The notes under the pieces were generated by a model. It did not search any database, was not told the origin of the DNA, and saw nothing but the letters and a program-made list of their open reading frames with translations. From positions 1-7,178 of the forward strand of contig CACZNW010000076.1 in the NCBI GenBank assembly GCA_902782595.1: DNA of 7,178 nucleotides. Reading direction: 5' to 3'. The DNA comes from an uncultured Methanobrevibacter sp. GTDB lineage: Archaea > Methanobacteriota > Methanobacteria > Methanobacteriales > Methanobacteriaceae. Below, one piece after another: positions 1-5,780 of the stretch (positions within the stretch are counted from its first letter, which is position 1; each line of letters starts with the position of its first letter). A program made the translations under genes and the position numbers.

Positions 1-54
1 CTGGCCATATTCCTGACCATGTACTTTAAAAATTACATCCTCATGGAATTTCAT
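1..54 (-). CDS. N-terminal fragment of a gene cut by the window edge
   Basis: On the minus strand an ATG at 54-52 opens an uninterrupted frame to base 1, giving MKFHEDVIFKVHGQEYGQ. A strong Shine-Dalgarno sequence (GGAGG, about bases 62-66) sits about seven bases upstream, which is the main reason to call it a gene. A minus-strand TATA-like element lies further upstream at 111-120. Only 18 residues are visible, so no family can be assigned. It points the same way as the peptidase gene at 451-1122 but is about 400 bases from it and appears to have its own promoter. Confidence 0.6.
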   Translation of the reverse strand, partial: MKFHEDVIFKVHGQEYGQ

Positions 55-61
55 GATTTCG

Positions 62-66
62 CCTCC
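62..66 (-). promoter_or_regulatory. Shine-Dalgarno site of the truncated left-edge gene
   Basis: The minus strand reads GGAGG here, complementary to the archaeal 16S rRNA tail, and lies seven bases before the ATG at 54. It decides the start of the truncated gene. Confidence 0.6.
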
Positions 67-110
67 TAAAATTAATTGATTCCATGTCCTTTATTTTGTT
101 AAATATCGAA

Positions 111-120
111 TATATATTTT
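111..120 (-). promoter_or_regulatory. Candidate TATA box for the left-edge gene
   Basis: The minus strand reads AAAATATATA. With the usual archaeal spacing of about 25 bases to the start site, transcription would begin near base 90, leaving a leader of about 35 bases that includes the GGAGG site. In such AT-rich DNA chance matches are common, so support comes mainly from the spacing. Confidence 0.4.
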
Positions 121-377
121 TTGATATGATTCTAAGGCAATATTATAATGTGAATATAAAAAAACAAGGATAAAACAATATTTATATCACTTCATAAGTA
201 ATTTAAACTAAAATCAATATTGAAATTTGAGTGAAATATTTGAACATTATACAACATCGCTTCATCCGGTAAAATTCGTCTTTAAAGGGTTTGAGTTATA
301 ATATAATTGCAATTTAGTCAATATGATTTTTTAAGATGCATCTGAGTTCATTGGTTTCAGTGAAATTCTCTTGGCTT

Positions 378-384
378 AAAAAAA
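378..384 (-). terminator. Candidate oligo-T terminator of the peptidase gene
   Basis: Seven consecutive T on the minus strand lie about 67 bases after the peptidase stop codon at 451-453. Archaeal polymerase often terminates at such runs without a hairpin. No strong stem precedes it; the C9 run lies a few bases upstream on the same strand. Confidence 0.35.
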
Positions 385-391
385 GTAAATT

Positions 392-400
392 GGGGGGGGG
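392..400. repeat. G9 homopolymer run
   Basis: Nine consecutive G stand in an otherwise very AT-rich non-coding spacer (A7 at 378-384 lies just to the left). The run is 50 bases beyond the stop codon of the minus-strand peptidase gene, outside any recognised frame. Long G/C runs are prone to slippage, so its length may vary between cells or reads. Confidence 0.8.
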
Positions 401-450
401 AAGTATTATTTCCCTATATTCGCAATCCTTTCATGGACGTTTTGTCTCAT

Positions 451-1122
451 CTATCCCTGACCCATGCTGTTGTAGAAGTTGCCGATTTGATGTTTAACAT
501 CACTTGACAGTTTGTAGTCAAGTTTAACAACCAGACCGACTCCTGCAAATTTTGTCTTAAAGTATTTGAGGGATACCCAGTTTGTCGCAACGTTTTTGGA
601 CCCGACATTGTAACTTCCGTATGAATTGCTTACAAGTATTTTCCTGCCGTCCGGACTCACATCGATAACGGATACGTAATGGTTTGGAAGATATGCAATC
701 AGCGCAGCACCTCCCTTTTTCAATTCCTTAACTGCACTGTTGAGGCCATCATCATAGAAGTAATGTGTCTTGAAGCCGTTTTCTTCAATAAGCTTTTTAA
801 GTTCGGGGATGTTAATTCCGTTGTATACATGTCCTTCTGTCTGGAAATATTTCTCCGAATTGTATTTCCTCAGTGCCTGGCTGCAGACACTTGCCGATGC
901 CGGTCCGCAGTTATATCCTGTATTTTGAATGTCTCGAACTTCGCAATATGTGTATGATTTTCCGTTAACGGAAACTGTAATCTCACTCGGCCAGTAGTTG
1001 TACATGTTCTTTTTAACGATTATTGTGTTAAGTGCTCGTTCGATTACATTCCATTTTTCCCGTTTGAGGATATGGTAGGTGTCGGGGGATGACTTTGTTT
1101 TAAAGAATGTGTATTTGGACAT
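451..1122 (-). CDS. C39-like cysteine peptidase, possibly pseudomurein-directed
   Basis: The 223-residue protein has a papain-like C39/C71-type core. YNCGPAS at residues 70-76 places the likely nucleophile at Cys72. NHYVSV at 147-152 supplies the likely His148. SNSYG at 165-169 could supply the third polar residue (Asn166), though Asp154 is an alternative. The first 60 residues form a separate leading region of unknown role. C71 peptidases such as PeiW and PeiP cut the peptide cross-links of pseudomurein and share this Cys-His layout, so a cell-wall role is plausible. There is no signal peptide, transmembrane segment or visible wall-binding repeat, so it could be an intracellular or phage-derived enzyme. 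No Shine-Dalgarno sequence precedes the ATG at 1122; the start rests on frame extent. It is divergent from the FdhD-like gene. Family assignment is fairly firm; the substrate is inferred. Confidence 0.7.
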   Translation of the reverse strand: MSKYTFFKTKSSPDTYHILKREKWNVIERALNTIIVKKNMYNYWPSEITVSVNGKSYTYCEVRDIQNTGYNCGPASASVCSQALRKYNSEKYFQTEGHVYNGINIPELKKLIEENGFKTHYFYDDGLNSAVKELKKGGAALIAYLPNHYVSVIDVSPDGRKILVSNSYGSYNVGSKNVATNWVSLKYFKTKFAGVGLVVKLDYKLSSDVKHQIGNFYNSMGQG

Positions 1123-1170
1123 TTTACATTTTTAATTTTTTCGTCATGGTTTGTGTATTCTGTTTTTGTT

Positions 1171-1184
1171 ATTATTTAAATTAT
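1171..1184 (-). promoter_or_regulatory. Candidate TATA box of the peptidase gene
   Basis: The minus strand reads TAATTTAAATAAT here, about 50-60 bases before the ATG at 1122. This would give a leader of roughly 25-30 bases, within which no Shine-Dalgarno sequence is seen. It is one of several AT-rich possibilities. Confidence 0.35.
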
Positions 1185-1218
1185 TTGGAGGAATCTTAAA
1201 CAGTTTGGTGAAGTAAAA

Positions 1219-1228
1219 TTATAAATAT
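1219..1228 (+). promoter_or_regulatory. Candidate TATA box of the FdhD-like gene
   Basis: TTATAAATAT lies about 40 bases before the ATG at 1264. The usual spacing puts the transcription start near 1248-1250, just before the Shine-Dalgarno sequence. Its downstream edge touches the palindrome at 1228-1239. Confidence 0.5.
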
Positions 1229-1239
1229 AACAATTGTTA
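1228..1239. promoter_or_regulatory. Palindromic candidate operator before the FdhD-like gene
   Basis: TAACAATTGTTA is a perfect 12-base palindrome directly downstream of the TATA-like element, inside the predicted core promoter. The same element, with A in place of T at one central base, recurs before the amidotransferase operon (2110-2129) and the E1-like gene (6553-6566). A bound repressor here would block transcription initiation. The repetition at three promoters is seen directly; the regulatory role is inferred. Confidence 0.6.
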
Positions 1240-1249
1240 ATATATTATT

Positions 1250-1256
1250 GGGTGAG
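1250..1256 (+). promoter_or_regulatory. Shine-Dalgarno site deciding the FdhD-like start
   Basis: GGGTGAG contains GGTGA, complementary to the 16S rRNA tail, and ends seven bases before the ATG at 1264. This favours ATG 1264 over the upstream in-frame TTG at 1234, which lies inside the palindrome, and over GTG 1252, which lies inside this site. Confidence 0.6.
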
Positions 1257-1263
1257 AAAATCA

Positions 1264-2094
1264 ATGGATTTTTTAACACAAAGCGATGTAATACAATGGA
1301 AAAACGGAGAATACACAGCGATCCGCGAAAACACTGTCGATGATGAATATACATATCTCTTCATCGATTATCTGCCTCCAAGAAAATTCTCAACATATCC
1401 CAAAAATCTGGATGATTTTGCAGTGGGGTACTGCCTTGGAGAAGGCCTTATTAAAGACTGCTCCCAAATCGAGTCGATTAGGGTGGACGGAACAAATGTT
1501 TTCATTACAACCGTACATGCCCACAGTCCCGAAGATGACCTTGAAAAGGAGGGAATCATTCAGAAAAGAAAAGGAAACTGCCAGCATGCATGTGTGTGCA
1601 GACTGCTTGAATATCAGGGAGTAAACTCAGACAATGCAGGTGGAATTCGCTCACAGCTTAAAACAATCACACCGAACACATCCGATTTAACGGTAAGCGC
1701 AACCCAAATCATTGGGGATTTCAGATATTTGACAGATAATGCAGTAATCTGGAAGAAAACTGCGGGAGTTCACGTCGCCCTCCTGAAATATAAAGATAAA
1801 GCCATAATCCGTGAGGATGTAAGCCGTCACGTAGCCGTTGACAAGGTTATTGGAGCTGCAGCAAAGGAAGGTTATGATTTTTCCAGGTGTCGTGTCATCT
1901 ACAGCGGCAGAATGCCTGCAGACATGCTGATTAAAGTAGTAAGGGTTGGTATTCCCATTATCATTTCAAATGCCGCTCCCGCATCATCCGGCCTTGACGT
2001 TGCACGGAAGGGCAATATTACCGTTGTCGGTTTCGTAAGGGACTGCCGTTTTACTGTTTTTTCAGCTCCCGAAAGGGTGGATTTGAAAAGTTAG
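1264..2094 (+). CDS. fdhD: FdhD-family sulfurtransferase-like protein with altered cysteine motif
   Basis: The 276-residue protein matches FdhD along its length, and the length is normal for the family. NLDDFAVGYCLGEGLI (residues 48-63) is the family's N-terminal signature. WKKTAGVH (163-170) corresponds to the TG-x-H segment. REDVSRHVAVDK (183-194) matches the REDVGRH-type motif with Gly replaced by Ser187. SGRMPADM (214-221), the S-x-AAP segment near 235-240 and ITVVGFVRD (252-260) follow. FdhD passes sulfur from a cysteine desulfurase to the molybdenum or tungsten bis-pterin cofactor of formate dehydrogenase, using a CxxC pair. Here the equivalent segment reads C106-QHA-C110-V-C112, which is CxC with an extra upstream cysteine. 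It may be a lineage-specific FdhD or a paralogue with another sulfur acceptor. It appears monocistronic; the next promoter starts about 15 bases after its stop. The operator links it to the operon downstream. The family is firm, the exact role open. Confidence 0.8.
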   Translation: MDFLTQSDVIQWKNGEYTAIRENTVDDEYTYLFIDYLPPRKFSTYPKNLDDFAVGYCLGEGLIKDCSQIESIRVDGTNVFITTVHAHSPEDDLEKEGIIQKRKGNCQHACVCRLLEYQGVNSDNAGGIRSQLKTITPNTSDLTVSATQIIGDFRYLTDNAVIWKKTAGVHVALLKYKDKAIIREDVSRHVAVDKVIGAAAKEGYDFSRCRVIYSGRMPADMLIKVVRVGIPIIISNAAPASSGLDVARKGNITVVGFVRDCRFTVFSAPERVDLKS

Positions 2095-2105
2095 TTTTAT
2101 CAAAA

Positions 2106-2116
2106 TATTTATATAA
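2106..2116 (+). promoter_or_regulatory. Candidate TATA box of the amidotransferase/ligase operon
   Basis: TATTTATATAA lies about 70 bases before the GTG start at 2184. It would place the transcription start near 2138, giving a leader of about 45 bases. It overlaps the left arm of the palindrome at 2110-2129, so binding there would compete with TBP. Confidence 0.45.
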
Positions 2117-2129
2117 CAATAGTTATATA
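2110..2129. promoter_or_regulatory. Strongest copy of the shared palindromic operator
   Basis: Two perfect 8-base arms, TATATAAC and GTTATATA, flank a central AATA. The core ATAACAATAGTTAT is identical to the one before the E1-like gene at 6553-6566 and differs by little from the one before the FdhD-like gene. It overlaps the operon's TATA-like element. The sequence identity is direct; the operator function is inferred. Confidence 0.65.
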
Positions 2130-2139
2130 CTGATTATTG

Positions 2140-2159
2140 TTACAATATAACAATTGTAA
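2140..2159. promoter_or_regulatory. Second, degenerate operator copy before the operon
   Basis: TTACAAT and ATTGTAA form 7-base arms around ATAACA. Bases 2148-2159 read TAACAATTGTAA, one base off the perfect palindrome at 1228-1239. A further half-site (ATTGTTA, 2135-2141) sits between the two copies. The centres of this core and of the upstream palindrome are about 34 bases apart, close to three helical turns, which would suit cooperative binding. Confidence 0.5.
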
Positions 2160-2170
2160 TATTAAATTAT

Positions 2171-2176
2171 GGAGGG
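2171..2176 (+). promoter_or_regulatory. Shine-Dalgarno site deciding the GTG start
   Basis: GGAGGG lies seven bases before GTG 2184. This supports a GTG start, which is required to put the catalytic cysteine at position 2. Confidence 0.7.
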
Positions 2177-2183
2177 ATAAAAA

Positions 2184-2969
2184 GTGTGTGAAATATTTTG
2201 TTTTAATTCAAACAAGCCAAAACAGATAAACGAATGTTTAGAATGTTTCTATAATCACGCGGAAAATCATCCGCACGGATGGGGATTAGCAGATATGCAA
2301 TCCGATGAATTTGTAATAAATAAAGAGCCAATTAAAGCAACATGCAGTCCGCACTTAAAGGAAATATTGTCCAATCCGCTTGTAAGCAAAAATGTATTCG
2401 CCCATATTCGCCTCGCAACTATGGGTGAAATCATATCTCCCAATTGCCACCCGTTCATTGAAATGGACGATAATAACAGGTCATGGATCTTAATCCATAA
2501 CGGGACAATATTCGATTTCCCTCCGCTTGAAAAATACCTTGAAATAGAAACCGGAAACACTGACTCCGAAAGAATACTTCTATACATAATCGATGAAATC
2601 AACAAATTCGAAAAAGACAAAGGGAGTCCATCAACCATAAAGGAAAGATTTACAATACTTACAGAAATTGTCAAGGAACTCTCAGGGGACAACAAGCTAA
2701 ACCTTATGATTCATGACGGTGAGGTAACCTACATCCACTCAAACATGAGGGACTCACTGTTTTACCTCAAAAACGATGACGGATTTTTAATCGCCACAAC
2801 ACCGATAATCGATGATAATTGCTGGAAACCAGTTGAATTAAATAAACTCTTCGGCCTAATAGATGGAACAATAATATTTGAAAGCCCAGAACATGAAAAC
2901 GAGTTCATACTGACTCCGGAACATGAAAAGATTCTTGAAGACTTTCAAAATTCAATAAACGGGGAGTGA
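2184..2969 (+). CDS. Class II glutamine amidotransferase-like Ntn hydrolase (YafJ/Dug3/EgtC type)
   Basis: The 261-residue protein starts Met-Cys, so removal of the initiator Met would expose Cys2 as the N-terminal nucleophile of class II amidotransferases. Family motifs follow in order: HPHGWG (29-34), HIRLAT-x-G (74-81), N-CHPF (87-91), W-x3-HNG (101-107) and GNTDSE (124-129). No synthetase or sugar-isomerase domain is attached, as in the stand-alone YafJ, Dug3 and EgtC group. Known members of that group hydrolyse gamma-glutamyl amide bonds: Dug3 with Dug2 acts on glutathione, and EgtC removes glutamate from an ergothioneine precursor. It is the first gene of an operon with two gamma-glutamyl ligase homologues, four bases before the next ATG. 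Removal or exchange of gamma-glutamate on a product of those ligases is therefore the likeliest job; ammonia supply from glutamine is an alternative. Fold and catalytic residues are firm; the substrate is inferred. Confidence 0.85.
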   Translation: MCEIFCFNSNKPKQINECLECFYNHAENHPHGWGLADMQSDEFVINKEPIKATCSPHLKEILSNPLVSKNVFAHIRLATMGEIISPNCHPFIEMDDNNRSWILIHNGTIFDFPPLEKYLEIETGNTDSERILLYIIDEINKFEKDKGSPSTIKERFTILTEIVKELSGDNKLNLMIHDGEVTYIHSNMRDSLFYLKNDDGFLIATTPIIDDNCWKPVELNKLFGLIDGTIIFESPEHENEFILTPEHEKILEDFQNSINGE

Positions 2970-2973
2970 GGCT

Positions 2974-4377
2974 ATGCCGGATACTATCACACAGGAAATG
3001 ATCGAAAAGAAAATATATCAGCAGTTCATACAGCCGACAAATCAGAAAAAGGATTTCATAGGCATTGAAATTGAAATACCGATTATAAACCTGAATAAAA
3101 GTGCCGTTGACTTTGACATAGTCCACAATACCACTTCACGGATTCTAAAGAACTTCTCTGATTTCAAAAAGGAGGGTATCGACTACAACGGCAATATATT
3201 TTCGATTAAAAATGGAAAAACCGACGACATAATCTGTTATGACTGCTCATACAACAACATTGAATTTGCAATGGGTCGTGAAAAGGATCTCTTTACAATA
3301 AACGACAGATTCCTCCGGTACTATTCATTTGTCAAGGAGGAACTGGAAAAGCACGGTCACACCCTTACCGGAATGGGCATAAATCCATACAGAAAATACA
3401 ACAGCGACATTCCGATTCCTTCTGAAAGATATCTGATGCTTTACCATCATTTGAAGTCATTTAAAAATTATAAAAACGTTCCGATGCATTTTCACAGCTA
3501 CCCCGAATATGGAATGTTTTCATCAGCATCACAGGTACAGCTTGACGTGTACAGGGATGACCTGGTAAAGACAATCAATGTTTTTTCAAAAATCGAACCG
3601 ATAAAGGCAATACTCTTTTCAAATTCAGTATTTCTTGATGAAAACAAACATGTAACATGCTTTAGGGATGCCCTGTGGGAGTATTCCACTCACGGCATAA
3701 ATCCTCACAACATAGGAATGTATGATGTTGAGTTCAACAGTATTGATGATCTGGGAGCTTATCTCGAGTCCCTGAACATATACTGCGTAATGCGCAACGG
3801 TTCATACATCAATTTCCCGACCATGAACCTTCAGGAATACTTTAAACAGGAATACGTCAAGGGGGAAATCTATTCAAACGGAAAATATGAATATGTCAAT
3901 GTCAAACCGGAAATTGATGATATAAACTATTTAAGACCATTCAAATTCATCAATCTGACATTCAGAGGCACTGTTGAGTTTAGAAGCGTCTGCACCCAGC
4001 CGATATATGACTCGATGATGGTTGCGGCTTTTCATCTCGGTCTTAAAAACAGTCTGGATGAACTGGCAGAACTGATTGTTAATGACGATGTAATATATCA
4101 TAAGGGATACACGGCAAGGGAACTCAGAAAACTTCTTATTCAGGATGAACTGCCGTCATTTATAGATAAAAATGAATTGTGCAGACTTACCAGAGACGTT
4201 ATTGACATTGCGGCTGAAGGACTAACCCGGAGGGGAATAGGCGAGGAAATATTTCTAAAACCGCTCTACACACGTGTAAAAAACCATACCAACCCTGGAA
4301 AAAATGTCATAGAATCCATGCACAGAGGTGTTGAACTGGAAAACATTATTAAAGATTATGGAAAAATTAAAAACTAG
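2974..4377 (+). CDS. GCS2-like gamma-glutamyl (carboxylate-amine) ligase homologue, plant/EgtA type
   Basis: This 467-residue protein has the layout of the plant/EgtA branch of the glutamate-cysteine ligase superfamily. FIGIEIEIPI (28-37) carries the paired acidic residues Glu32 and Glu34 expected to bind metal and ATP. SSASQVQLD (183-191) matches the T-AS-QVNLD segment of EgtA and plant ligases. RDALWEY (231-237) fits the R-x2-(I/L)W segment after it. TFRGTVEFRSVCTQP (329-343) fits the later arginine-bearing strand. Such enzymes join the gamma-carboxyl of glutamate to an amine, usually cysteine, using ATP. The match is weaker than that of the next gene, and a substrate other than cysteine is quite possible. 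The start is ATG with a GGGGAG/GTGAGG site overlapping the previous stop. Translation is probably coupled to both neighbours. The superfamily is fairly firm; the acceptor is unknown. Confidence 0.7.
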   Translation: MPDTITQEMIEKKIYQQFIQPTNQKKDFIGIEIEIPIINLNKSAVDFDIVHNTTSRILKNFSDFKKEGIDYNGNIFSIKNGKTDDIICYDCSYNNIEFAMGREKDLFTINDRFLRYYSFVKEELEKHGHTLTGMGINPYRKYNSDIPIPSERYLMLYHHLKSFKNYKNVPMHFHSYPEYGMFSSASQVQLDVYRDDLVKTINVFSKIEPIKAILFSNSVFLDENKHVTCFRDALWEYSTHGINPHNIGMYDVEFNSIDDLGAYLESLNIYCVMRNGSYINFPTMNLQEYFKQEYVKGEIYSNGKYEYVNVKPEIDDINYLRPFKFINLTFRGTVEFRSVCTQPIYDSMMVAAFHLGLKNSLDELAELIVNDDVIYHKGYTARELRKLLIQDELPSFIDKNELCRLTRDVIDIAAEGLTRRGIGEEIFLKPLYTRVKNHTNPGKNVIESMHRGVELENIIKDYGKIKN

Positions 4378-4388
4378 TGGTAGGAATA

Positions 4389-5777
4389 ATGGAACTGATT
4401 AATTTGACTAAAATTCCATCGGAGGAAATTTTGGCAGGTCTGTTTGGAATTGAATGGGAAGCGCTCAGAGTAAAAGGCGACGGAAATCTTGCTTTAAGTC
4501 CACATCCTGAAGTGTTCGGTGATAAACTGAAAAATCCCGTAATAACCACGGATTTTTCCGAAAGCCAGATAGAGATTATCACGCCGACATTTTCAACAAT
4601 AGATGAGGCATTCGCCACATTCTCGCTTTTGGCCGATATCGTGAATTTTTCACTTCCGGATGATGAATACCTCTGGTTTCAGTCACTTCCGGCAATATTA
4701 CCATATAATGAGGATATTCCAATAGCGCAGTATTCTGATGAAGGCAAGGACTCTCAGAAATACCGTGAAAACCTTGCAAATAAATACGGCGTTAAAAAAC
4801 AGATGATTTCAGGCGTTCACTTTAATTTTTCATTCACCGAAAATTTCATCAAAAAACTCCATGAAATAACACAGTCCGAACTGACAATAAGGGAATTCAA
4901 GGATGAGGTATACTTAAAGATTGTCAGAAACTACCTTATGCACTGCTGGCTTATAATATACCTGACAGGATGTTCAATAGGTTCCCATGAATCATTTTCC
5001 CGTGACTGCATTCACATGATGGATGAGGTTGACGAATACGGCAGCCATTACTCAACAAGAGGGCCTTCCCTTAGAAATTCCTCCTGCGGATATAAAAACC
5101 TCAAACGGCTGTATCCGAGATACACTACCGTCGGAGAATTTGTCAGTGATGTCGGCGATTTCATTGAAAGGGGAGATTTGTCCGAAGCCAAGGAGCTCTA
5201 CACCCAAATCAGGCTGAAACCTAAAAACCCTGCCGATTTACTTAACTCACTTGAAAATGACGGCATTGAATATATAGAAATCAGAACACTGGATATCAAT
5301 CCATTCTATAACTGCGGTCTTGTAGAGCATGACATGAAATTCCTGCAGCTGTTTTTAATTTATATGCTTGTTAAAAGCGAATCCGATTTTGTATGCTGGC
5401 AAAAAGAAGCGGTTATCAATGAAGAAACGGTTGCCGAAAGGGCATATGACGAATCAATAAGATTGAAGAGAGACGGTGATGAAATAACTCTTAAGAATTG
5501 GGCATATGAAATAATCAATGAAATGTATGGAATGTGTGAAGTTCTGGGCTTTGACGAATTTGACACATTAAAACTGATGCATGACCGTGTACTTGACCCT
5601 GAGCTGACCTACGGTAAAAGATTATTGGGCATGATTAGACAGTACGGTTATATTAACGCTCATATGAACCTTGCAGTTAACAATAAAAAAACAAGTGTTG
5701 ATTTGATAAGGGCAATGGATGAAAACGATTCTCCTGAATTCAAGAAATATTTTTCACTTGCCCTGAAGGATGCTTAG
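4389..5777 (+). CDS. gshA: Glutamate-cysteine ligase, GshA type
   Basis: The 462-residue protein aligns clearly by eye with bacterial GshA and the N-terminal half of bifunctional GshAB/GshF. GIEWEALRV (20-28) holds the active-site acidic pair Glu22 and Glu24. ITTDFSESQIEIITP (52-66) is the family hallmark. ISGVHFNFSF (140-149), the GPSLRN-x3-GY segment (225-235) and YIEIRTLDINPF (295-306) follow. The enzyme makes gamma-glutamylcysteine from glutamate, cysteine and ATP. It ends without the ATP-grasp glutathione synthetase domain of GshAB, so glutathione itself is not implied. The start chosen is ATG 4389, with TAGGA just upstream; GTG 4377, overlapping the previous stop, would add four residues. 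Thiol ligases of this bacterial type are unexpected in a methanogen, so transfer is plausible. It closes the operon and ends 3 bases from the convergent E1-like gene. Confidence 0.85.
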   Translation: MELINLTKIPSEEILAGLFGIEWEALRVKGDGNLALSPHPEVFGDKLKNPVITTDFSESQIEIITPTFSTIDEAFATFSLLADIVNFSLPDDEYLWFQSLPAILPYNEDIPIAQYSDEGKDSQKYRENLANKYGVKKQMISGVHFNFSFTENFIKKLHEITQSELTIREFKDEVYLKIVRNYLMHCWLIIYLTGCSIGSHESFSRDCIHMMDEVDEYGSHYSTRGPSLRNSSCGYKNLKRLYPRYTTVGEFVSDVGDFIERGDLSEAKELYTQIRLKPKNPADLLNSLENDGIEYIEIRTLDINPFYNCGLVEHDMKFLQLFLIYMLVKSESDFVCWQKEAVINEETVAERAYDESIRLKRDGDEITLKNWAYEIINEMYGMCEVLGFDEFDTLKLMHDRVLDPELTYGKRLLGMIRQYGYINAHMNLAVNNKKTSVDLIRAMDENDSPEFKKYFSLALKDA

Positions 5778-5780
5778 GTT

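Larger units (their letters stand above)
55..450. other. Non-coding spacer of about 400 bases
   Basis: This very AT-rich stretch separates two minus-strand genes. I found no convincing protein frame. It holds the Shine-Dalgarno and TATA-like elements of the left gene, two A7 runs (158-164 and 378-384; the second reads as T7 on the minus strand and could end transcription of the peptidase gene), and an isolated G9 run at 392-400. No tRNA, CRISPR repeat or insertion-sequence end is evident. A small RNA cannot be excluded by eye. Confidence 0.6.

Noticed and set aside
91..105. TTAACAAAAT-like stretch before the left-edge gene as another operator copy
   Set aside because: Only a partial half-site matches and there is no second arm, so it is expected by chance in AT-rich DNA.
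55..450. CRISPR array, tRNA or insertion-sequence ends in the left spacer
   Set aside because: No regularly spaced repeats, cloverleaf or terminal inverted repeats were seen.
679..957. Plus-strand frame opposite the peptidase gene
   Set aside because: It is a shadow of a gene with clear catalytic motifs and has no ribosome-binding site.
1160..1172. ATAACAAA on the minus strand in the peptidase promoter as an operator
   Set aside because: It differs from the core and lacks the opposing arm.
1187..1191. GGAGG on the plus strand as a ribosome-binding site for a small gene
   Set aside because: No start codon with a sustained frame follows; the nearest GTG at 1208 meets a stop two codons later.
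1234..1263. Upstream TTG start adding ten residues to the FdhD-like protein
   Set aside because: It lies within the palindrome and upstream of the predicted transcription start, and has no Shine-Dalgarno sequence. ATG 1264 has GGGTGAG at a good distance.
2267..2695. Minus-strand 142-codon frame opposite the amidotransferase gene
   Set aside because: It is antisense to a gene with complete family motifs, with no initiation signals or recognisable domain.
4377..4388. GTG start overlapping the previous stop for the GshA-type ligase
   Set aside because: Possible, since the TAGTG overlap suits translational coupling, but ATG 4389 has TAGGA just upstream and fits the family N-terminus better. The four-residue difference does not affect function.
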